Below, one piece after another: positions 20,401 through 31,700 of a stretch of DNA of 64,000 nt. This DNA comes from Cladopsammia gracilis. Taxonomy: Eukaryota; Cnidaria; Anthozoa; Scleractinia; Dendrophylliidae. The position numbers and the translations under genes are program-made. The DNA is taken from assembly GCA_022457155.1 (NCBI GenBank), contig JAJGOT010000002.1:341001-405000 (forward strand), in the 5' to 3' direction. Position 1 is the first letter of the stretch, and every line of letters begins with the position of its first letter. The notes beneath the pieces are model-generated. The model did not search any database and was not told where the DNA came from. It saw only the letters and a list, made by a program, of their open reading frames with translations.

Positions 20401-23400
20401 ATAACAAAATTTGCAGATACATGTACATTCTTTTTGTTTATGGATGATTGTTCATCTTGTTTATTTTTACTCTTTAATGCAATCACTTTGGATCATGGTT
20501 GAATCATGACTGGCAAATCATACCTAGAGAATAATGATTACAAAACTAAGAGCAGTAAAGTTATCTGTAAAAGTTAACATATACATGTATATAATCTTTT
20601 AAATGTACCTCATCGGATAAGTGATCACATCTCTCAATAAGTGTTTGCCGTAATTTGTGGTCTCCTATATGAGTTGAAACTTCTGGTGACATTCCTTCAC
20701 CGAGGAGAAATGTACATATTTCTGTGTAAAAAGAATAAGTTGATGAGTTACGGTCATTTTCCCGCATGTCTTGTCAAGTCAGGATGGTTGCTTATAGAAA
20801 CCAGAAAACTAAGCCCCACTTTTAACTTTCAAATTATCTTAAACTTTGTCCATACATGTATGTGTATATGTTGCATCTGCACTAGCCTGCATAGCAGGTG
20901 TCTGGGAGAAGGGAACTGGGGAGAAAGGGAAAGGATGCCTGCAATAAAAACCCCCATTGGTTCATTTCAGTGGATGCTGGCGGCTGCAAAATTCTGATAA
21001 TTTGGATAATTTGCCCTGGGCAGTAAACATAGTAAATTCCCACGTGAAGTCATCCATGCATAAAAGTGTGTGCCAGTTTCTGATTGGTGAACGTATTGAT
21101 GGTGGGTGTAATGTGAATAGCCCAGTTCTTGTAGCAGGCGTTCCTTCCCTTCTCCCCCTCCTCTTTGCACCTGTCATGCAGGCTACATCTTCACTGGTTC
21201 AAATTTCTTTGACAAATTGTTTAAAATAAAGATGACTCATTTAATCGGTTGGCACTTCCTTAATTCTAATAACTATTATGCTTGATCATAATTTAATTAG
21301 GAACCGATCACTGACAGGGGTTTAACCCTTTAAGCCCCAAGAGTGATCATCATCAAATTTCTCTTTGTAATATCAATGCTTACTTAATCAGAAAGGTCAT
21401 GACAATTAAGGATACGATCATCCAAAATGAAAAACTGTTGATAAATTTAACAACTTCTCCCTACTTATTCTATAAGAAACATATGGGGACAAGAAAGGAG
21501 AATTTGTATTTTGAAATTGAGGGTTAAACAGTTAAAAGGAGTAAGCTAACATTTTTTTTTGCACTCAATCTCAAAAAGGTCTTTGACTTGTTGCCAAACA
21601 CCATTTAACTTCCAATAACACCCAAGTTTTTAACTGATTATTGGAAAAAAAAACCAGAATTTTCATTTTGAACAATACTGAGATTGAGACAATACTCTTG
21701 GCAGTTATAAATGAGATTATGGCAGTTATAAATGAGATGACAAATAGCAAGCAACAAATGTACACATCATACCTTGGAGGAGTTGAAGTGAGGTGACAGC
21801 CTTCACACATCTTCTTAACACTGCTGTTGTTGTAATAATGCCAAGTTCTGATCTAATATACAGATAGATTTCAGAACCTTAAAAACACAATAATCAACAC
21901 TTGGTGCGCCAGCAATGTTTACTACTTCATGGTCTTGTTATAACAAACAGGTTTTGCTTTAATTTATGTTTTAGTTAATGCTTGTTAAATTGAAGAAATT
22001 GACAACTGATATTGAAAAAATTGAAAACAAGATATTCTACATTAAAAATTAATCAGTCACATAACTAACAACAAATTCAATATTGCTTCCATCTTTACAA
22101 ATTTCACCTGAACTCTGTCATCTTCAATGGTGCAAAGCAGTACACTTTTGTGCAATGCGCACATGGCACAATCTCCAGTATTACTGTTAACTTACAGGTG
22201 GCACAGGTAAACACCACTTACTGTTGAATGAGGCCTGGTTCAATGACTGGCTGAAGAAATCTTTCTCTCACTCCCACTGCTAAAGCTTTGCCTACAAGCT
22301 ATGAAAAGGAAGAAAATACAAAGATGTTAGAATGCACTATGGGGAGTACTGGATTTGTTATTATCATTATTATTGTTGGTGTACATGTTGTGGTTCAAAT
22401 TTTTCTTTGGTTTGAAAATTTTCAAACCAGTTAATTGTTTTTTTCCAAATTGTCTCAGATTCATTACAATATTCTGAGACAAAGAACAACAAAAAACAAA
22501 CTGGTTTTAAAATTTTCAAACCAAAGAAAAATTTGAACCACCACATACAAACCTTGTGGGCTTCCTTTGAAAGTTGGTCAACATAATCCAACCAGGAGAG
22601 GAAGGATATGAGCTGTCTCTTGCCAGGAAATGACAACACATCTTCATCATCACTCTGATGGTCAAGCCTGTGGAATAATGAAATAACAAACTCTCATTTA
22701 ATCTTTATCTTACTTACTTAGAGTAACACCCGAGGGCTACTCTATACCACACTATATTCAGCTGCATTTTGCAATGCTATTCTAGACTAGACACCAAACA
22801 TCCCTACCCTATCCCAGACTTGCTATTTTCCAGAAACTCTATCTTCATACCTCTTATCAGTTTCCTGGTAAATGATACCCTGTTATAGACCAAAATTTTC
22901 TGATTTCTATACCCTACCCCAGACATGTCCTTCACAGCAGCACATATCCATATAGTTAAAATGTGTAGTTTCAGAAAAAATCCATATCCACCCCATCGAA
23001 GGTCAGCGGAAATTCCTAGGGGGAGAGGGGTCTCAAAAGCCAACATTTTAGAAGCAAAGTATGAAGTTAAACTGGAATTTCCTGGGGGGACAGGGGGTGC
23101 TAAACAAAAAACCTTCCGTAGGGGGAGTATGGATATTTTCTGGAACTGCCCGATATGGGAGTAATTCGCCTCCCCATGGGGAGAGTAAAAACAGGCCTTT
23201 GGCAGAGTTCACTAGAACTTTTTCATCAACCATTCTATGTCTGTATACAGGCATAGCAGTGACACTAGTGACTCTCACAGGTTGTACTGGTTCAAAGGGT
23301 CAATGGCAAACACTGGGCTGTCACTTTGTGTGGTGGTAGCCCCAAGAGCTATGCTGGCCAGGTTTTAGTAGATCTAACCTTTCTGGATGGATCAAGGGGC

Positions 23401-26400
23401 AGAGGCTTGATGAGAACAGCTCTTGGTCACCAGACTGGATGACAAGCTTATCACATGTTAATGGATAATGGCAACCTAACCAACTCTTGCTCAACTTTAT
23501 AAGTTAATAGTCTGTTGAGTGTGATTGTTGTGTAGTTCTGAATAGAACTGTTATAGTTCACAAGGCATATGACTGACATTTCAACAACCTGAGCAGAAGT
23601 CATCTTCAGAGTCATGCGAATTGTAAACTGTCAGATGATGGTTTTAATGTCTGGCTGTTGCTGTGATTGGTCAGTTTAGCCATGATGTTATTGGCTGTTG
23701 AGACTCAGTGATAGGCAATTTTATTTGTTAAACTGGTGGTGACCAATTGTGAACTAAACTCAATGTTACTTCATAATGGCATACCCCCACTTCGCAGCAA
23801 CAGCTGATATATCCAGTGGCTCCATATTCTTTGGTAAGTGGTCAAATAGCACTTTCAATCTGTCTGCCTAGAAAATTACAATAGTCAATAACAAGACTGA
23901 TGCTTACTTGTTACAGTGCAACACATGCAAGCATACTATGGAATAAACTACTGTTAAAGAGTACAACTGAGCGACATGTGATCCTCATCATGAGTGGTCA
24001 CCATTTTTTAACGAGGGGGACATTGGGGGGCTGTGAACACCGCAACACTGCAAAAAAATTTACCGAACACCGCATCACCGCAAGAAAAGTCGACATAACA
24101 CCGTCACCGCAATACGGCAGCGTATTGAAGATTAACTAGACAGTATTGGACTGCTTTTTGTTACAAATTAAACATAATGGTACGTGCTTTTCATAAGTAT
24201 GGAATAAATAACACATGGAGGCTAACTTTAGATCTGAAAAGGGCCAAACAGGAAACGGCAATACCGCAGATAATTTCGTTCCACCGAACACTTTAAAGTG
24301 CAAACATCGCACACGGTAGGGTTTGAGATCACCGTAACACCGCAAGCTAGGATTTTATTCACCGCAACACCGCATTAAAAAATAAGCAACACCGTAACAC
24401 CGCAAATCCCCAATGTCCCCCTCTTTAACTACACATGTAATAAAATGTCATTTCTGTGCCAAATACCAGCTACTTTTTAATCCAAAAAATTATTTTGGCT
24501 TGGAATAAATGACTGTAATTTGTACAGAAAAATTAAGAATTATACATGAATGCACTCCATCTCCCTCACATGACACCTACTACTGGCCAAACATCAATAA
24601 ACTTGAGAACTGCAGGTGCTGCATGGAAAACATGGTTCCTACTCAGAATGCCACTTATCTGACTACTAAACACACTAACAGCTACAGGAATGGTGGAGGT
24701 CATGCAAGCAATTTTTAACTAACCATGACTTCACAGAATGGTGTGTACAGGATAATTACAGTGGCTGCATGGTCTTCAGGAAGAGATGCACAAAGCATTA
24801 GTCCTTCACAAGCCTTCACGGCAATTCTACTGTCCTACAAATTAACAAGCAACATTCAGTTCAAATTACTTTCAGGAATTCTTGAAGACAGAAACAGACA
24901 GACAGGTGCTATAGTAAAATTTAAACCAAGCAGCTTGGTGGTACTCTAGTCTGGTAGTGTGGGGATTTTAAATTTTTCAATAATATTAATAATGAAAAAA
25001 ATTTAAGTGTTGACTTCACTTCTGAGGCATGTGAAGGAGTAGATGGTGTAGGTGAATGTTATCTAATGCTGACCTCACATCACATAATTTATTTGCTGGA
25101 GGGCAGTAATAGAGTCAAGTGCTGAGCTCATGAAATACTAGGCTAAAACCAGATTTATCATCAATTATTTAATCACCTCGCTCTTGGATAATGTGAGGAG
25201 AGAATTCACGAGGGTATAATCTGGCTTGTCACGTCCTTGGGCTTTAACAGGTGGAGGATGCAAGTCTTCTGATGGTGAATGGGTACCAGATGGACTTGTA
25301 CCTAGTGACTACATAATTAAGTACAACAAATAAATCAGTATTTTAGTAGTGTCATTTTTAGCACATTGATTTCATCTCAGGTAGCAACCTACTTTGTCTC
25401 GAGTTCCTGACTTAAACATTGCCAAGATTACAAACTATTTCAGTCAGATCTGACATTAACATCAAAAGTTAATTCAGTATGCTAAAAATGTTGGTTGATT
25501 CCATTTAGGTAACAAAGTATTCAGATTTTCTTTCAGAAAAAATCAACTGCAAAACCAACCAGAGCACATCATAACCCCCCCCCCCCCCCCAATAAAACAA
25601 ATAAAAGAAACAACAGTGGATTACAGGCCAACCTCTAGTATAAGTGAAGCCTACACCCTGGAATTTATGGTAACTTAGTGTACATGAAAACAAAATTCAC
25701 AGATCTATAGTTATGGAGACGTCTATGCTGATATCCCGGGGGTGGGGGGGGGGGGGACTACTCTGTATATTTTTGGGTGGTAGTGTGCCGTTGGACTCTG
25801 AGACTCTTACCCTATCACACACCATGTGCGGTTGATTTTGTAGCCCTATTCTAGACTGGACACCAAAAATCCCTGCCATTTACCAGACTTGCTGGTTTCA
25901 GGAAACTTTAACCTTCATAGCACCGATCAGTTTCCTGGTTAATGATACCCTATTCTAGACCAAAACCTTTTGATTTCTATATCCTATCCCAGACTAAACT
26001 GTTTGAAAACCATACCCTTCACAGCAGCACACACCCATAAAGCTTATATGTGACAGTGCCCCAGGGCTGATATTCAAAGCAATAAATGATAACTAAAGTG
26101 AAATAATTGTTTTTGGCACAGAGTTAAATTTTCATAAAAACGATAGCACTGGAATGAGTTAACAATGATAACAATATAGTAATTACATTATCATGATTAT
26201 CATAACATGTTATAGAATAGGTTTCATGTTTCTTAAAGGCCTATTTACATGCTGCGATTTGTCGTGCCGATTTGTCGGCCCCGAGAAATCGTGAAGCAAA
26301 TCGGCGCATGTAAATGGCGACCCGATGCGCGCGCGATTTCAGTCCGACATTATATCTGCAGTATTTAAACTAACAACAACCTAAATAACCTATTGGATGT

Positions 26401-28369
26401 TGTTAGTTTAAAAACTGCAGATATAATTTGTTTTGCGTGATTTCTTGTCCAGATTGCGTTTTCGTTCTTAAAATCGGCCCCGACACGCGAAAATCTGTGA
26501 AGCGATCACAGATTTTTTCCGAATCGGCTGACATGTCGGACTGAAATCGCGCGCGCATCAGGACGCCATTTACACGCGCCAATTTGCTTCACGATTTCTC
26601 GGGGCCGACAAATCGGCACGATAAATCGCAGCGTGTAAATAGGCCTTAAGGCTGGTAAAGAGAGATGATGACAATCACAGTTTACAAGCTATTGCTATGT
26701 TATGTTATACGTTAGTGCAGTGACTAAGTGGTATTTTTATTATGGATTTATGACAATTAGGTTTAACTAAATGGTTTATTGTTTTAGTTTTTTTACAAGT
26801 TTGTTGCAATAGCAGACTGATAAGTTAAAATGGGATTCAAGCGAATCACCAATATGCCATTTTTTATGAGGACACATACTTGTTTTCTAGACTCAAAATT
26901 GTAATAACAACGATCATTTTAATTATGTGATCAAAGATGACAGGAACATTTACCATGCAATTACAAACTGGTAAAGATAAGACAAAAGGTAGACAAAGGG
27001 CATACCGGCTGCTCACCAGATGGCAAGACATGTGCAGTTCTAGCAGAGTTTGTCTAACAACAGGAAAAGTTGAAAGAAGATTGATTAACACGATCAAACC
27101 TCTTGTAAGTGGCCACTCAAAATGACAGGAGAGCTGGTCGCTTACAAAAGGACTCAAATAAAATGATTTTAATGAAATCAAAAACAAAAATTGGTATCAT
27201 GTATAAGTGTGATTGCTGATGAAAGATGGTCCAGGAAGGTTCAACTGTAGGGAAACAAGAGAGGTGAACATGTAAGTCCTCAAATTGAACAAAGATCCTT
27301 TTTCTGATGGATATATGTGTGAGGTGATAAATATTGCATGTATAAAGGGTATGGAAATGAATGAGGATGGCTAAACAAACAGCAAGGATGGTATATGATT
27401 ATGTTTAGATAGTAAATCAATGGGTTAACTGTTATAGTAGAGTTTTCTTAACAGCTGACAGATTATTTATATACAATTGTTTGTCTGAATGTTGAACCTT
27501 TCATCCCTAGTCAGAATTTACAGATACTTACTTTGTAATCAAACTATTTGAGATCTATGCTGTTAAAACATTATTTTGTGGTTTTGACAAATAAACTAAT
27601 TTATTAAAATAGGTTGTTGAATACACTACAACCTAATTAATTATCAATTGAAGCATTGTTTTTATAAATTGGATTATTGTAACTTATAACATTACAAGAC
27701 AACAAAAGGAATAGAGGAGTCAGTGTGTCAATGAAATGCGAATGACCGATAGTGCATGGGTAAGATATCGCACAATAACAAGAGCAACTGATAAAAGCTA
27801 AAAAAGCAAAATTTTTAAGTTACGGATAATATAGATGGCGCTTGAGTTTGACAAGGAAACAACATGTAAATTAGTGTGATCATAAGTATTGAATGTCTCA
27901 TATATTTAACTGATACCAAACATAACGAACAAGAGAAAACAAGATTTAATGGTTTGTGTTGTAATATATTGACATTGTGAAGGTTATGTAGAGGAAAGTG
28001 ATGGACATACCAAACATGAATGCCTGTATGCATTTTATACAAACTGAGGTAATTAATCATCAGTTAATAACACATTTTACATATCGTAAAAAGGGGTTGT
28101 TGTTGTTCATCGTGGTGAACACACTAGTAAAGAAGTATTTTTTCGTTTGTCTCACGATGTAGTCACTTCCGATGTGGATCGCGACGTTTCGACTGCATAC
28201 TGCTAGTCTTCTTCAGGCGATGGGGTCGACTGGTCACGCGTCACCTTATGAAGCACGATGTTCTGCTGTGATTGGTTGGTTTTCAACAGCTGTGATTGGC
28301 GCATTTTGACCCTCGTTGTTTCGGCGAATTGTTCCCTCGGCGGTCCGTAGTCGTACGGCTCTCCTGTTG

Positions 28370-28422
<53 letters not shown>

Positions 28423-28738
28423 CCTGTTGATGTTGTTAGGGTTAAGTCTTATGTGGATCGCCTCTTTGACCCTGCGTGTGTACCAATGAGGATCACAATG
28501 CGGTAAATCAATGCGGTAAAGTTTATATCGGCGAGACTGGAAGACCTATGCAAGACAGAATAAAAGAGCATGACCGAGACATCCGATTCGTCCGTACCCA
28601 GACCTCCGCCGTTTCAACAACACCAGACACCACCCGCTTTGGAATGAAGTAAAGTTTATTGATCGTGATCCTCATTGGTACACACGCAGGGTCAAAGAGG
28701 CGATCCACATAAGACTTAACCCTAACAACATCAACAGG

Positions 28739-28791
<53 letters not shown>

Positions 28792-31700
28792 CAACAGGAG
28801 AGCCGTACGACTACGGACCGCAGAGGGAACAATTCGCCGAAACAACGAGGGTCAAAATGCGCCAATCACAGCTGTTGAAAACCAACCAATCACAGCAGAA
28901 CATCGTGCTTCATAAGGTGACGCATAACCAGTCGACCCCATCGCCTGAAGAAGACTAGCAGTATGCAGTCGAAATGTCGCGATCCACATCGGAAGTGACT
29001 ACATCGTGAGACAAACGAAAAAATACTTCTTTACATTTTACATACTAAGATAAAGATCATACAGCGAACTCTCTCCAAGATGGACACCCTCGGGACCAGC
29101 TCTAAATCTCTGCCTCTGAGAGGTGTTTGTGTTGCAAGTAAAATCCGGTCTCAGGTTCGATCAGTATTCATTTTAGGTTAAATGTGTACCCAGGTTCCAT
29201 CTACATGTAGATAAGCTAACCCTAACCTTAGCACAAAGCTAACTTTAGCACAAAGCTACATGTACACAACGTAACTCTAGCTAACTCTAATACAAAGCTA
29301 ACCATCACAGCACTGGCTACATGTATTTTTGTGGTAGGGGTGACAGTAAGCTTTGTGCTAGGGTCAGGGGGTTAGCTTGCCTAGATTAAAAACTTTGTAC
29401 ACATGTTTAACCTATATTGAATACTGATTCAACGTGAGGACAGATTTTACCTGCAAAATCTGCCTAACAGAAAGTTAAGTTACAAATAAACAAGTGAAAT
29501 TTGGCTGGAACCAGACAACCACTGATGTTTGCCTTAGAGAGGTGTCTTCCTTTCAGGGGTGTTCACTTTGAGAAAGTTAACTGTAAACTGTGTTCAGTCT
29601 GTGATAAACATAGGAGTAACAGCGTAAAAACTTTGATTTATTTTATAATTATTGTACAGGGACTTATCAGGCACAGCAATTCCAACCCACCTCAAGAAAG
29701 AAGTTGACTAAGTAAGGATCCTGTCTTAATTTTGCACACACGACACAAAGGAATTGGATTTCTTCATTCTCAGAAGGAGCAGCTTTAACTTCACCACATA
29801 ATCTGATTAGTCTCTGAGGAAAAGAAGCAAATAAAAATATTGAAACAACAAAACAAAGAACAAAACCATCAGCTATTCAAGCTGCCCATTAAATTCCACT
29901 TGGTTTAATTTTTGTGGTTTGAAATGGTTTGATTTTGTTTTCCTTTGCCTGAGATTATGATAATGAATCTGGAACAAAGGAAAATTAAAATTAAACTGGT
30001 TTGAATATTTTTAAACAACAACAAAAATTAAACATGCATGACGAAAAAGTGATAATTTTAAATAAATGGCTGGAGGTTTAAAAATAATATGTAAGGGCAT
30101 TTTGGAAAAATTTTGCTTTTTTACTGTTTTGCCTATCATGTTCTAAAAATGATTTTTGATTTCTTTGAAAATCATGTTATAAATTTTCTTGAAACTTCAT
30201 CTGCAGCTAGCAATATGTGGGTAATACAAAAGTAGAAAGTTTCATATGAAGTGTCTGACTAGATTTTGAAAAAAATGGTTACTGCTATTGCTTGGAAACC
30301 AGTAAAACATAAAACTTTGATCACATATATATTTCATAAACTTGGTGAAGTATAAAAGCAATCAAAGCATGTCTTCCCTGAGAAATTTTGATTTCAAAAC
30401 ACCCCACAGCACAGAACAATTGAGTCCAGCCACCTTAATAATTATTTCTTCTATACAATCCTGGCTTTAGTTATTAGACATTTAGTTACATGTATTCAGT
30501 TACCAGGTAACGTACAAAGTTGATTTCAATTTGTAAACGTGGAAGTGTGCTGATTATCAAATTCCCATTATAATAATACTTACATGAACTGGTCTGTACA
30601 CATTGATATGTGGAAGAAGAGGTTGTTTCATCTTGGCCAACAAATTTGCGAAAAACAGTAGCACCTGTTGTTTCATTCCAGGAGGGCACTAAAATGATGA
30701 TCAATATGAGTAGAATGATTAATAAAATTCATCACTTAGAAATGTTAAAATAAATATTACATTTGAATGGAATACTGCCAGTGAAATGGCACTTTTGCAC
30801 AACATGCTTTTAAATTATAACACACTTGTCAACATGTTGTCCATTGTATTGCCCACTGCATGTTTAGGGGGGAGGAGAGTCTGGATTTGGGTGCAAATGT
30901 TGGTATATAATACATTATTTTAAGAAAATTAACTGAATACAGTTCACTTCATTTTGAAAACAACACATAAATTAAAAACACTTAAGAAGACAAAACTAAA
31001 GAAGACAAAACATGACAGCCTTCACAGTCAATAAATAAATGCTTCCCTCTTTGAATATTCAAACATGAAAAGGAACGGAGTAAGCAAGCAAATACTGTAC
31101 ATTGCATTTCAGCACAACAGGTGAGACAAAGCTTCAGTTGATCTAAGTCTTCTCAAAGTTTTTAAAACATAAGTATTATGTTGACAGCGACTGAACTTGG
31201 TGGCTTTAGAAAAAATATGGGACAGGGAAATTCCATGTAGATGGGAACAAGTCTGACGGTGGACAATAAAGGAGCTACACCTGTATGTCATGGTGATTTT
31301 GAGGTTTTGGTGTCAAAACTGTCCTAAATTAAAACTAAGTAACTTTGTCATACACAAAATGCTAATAGAACAATAAGAGAAAGATATCAAGTGAAATTTC
31401 TAAGAGAAAATAAACCATAATCAGAGTTTTAGCGAGTTTTCCAAGAAAGAGTGATAAACTTGAAAAAATTAGCCCAATTTTTTCAGGATGCAATCCATTT
31501 CCATCCTGGCCATCTACAGTCCAAGACACTAATTTTTACTCTTAGAGCACTAGAAGAATAACTTTAAACAGAAATGGACTCTTACATGACTGTATTTTTG
31601 CATTTTCACTGATATAAATATGTCTTTTGACTTTTTAAAGTACATGTAACACTAAAAATGGTGAAAGTGGAAAAATTGTGATAATGTTGACAGCCCCTGA

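Noticed and set aside
25371..25410. Extra FHIP2A microexon (ELETK...) between exons 6 and 7
   Set aside because: Acceptor- and donor-like words exist, but the length is not a multiple of three and would break the phase-0 junction.
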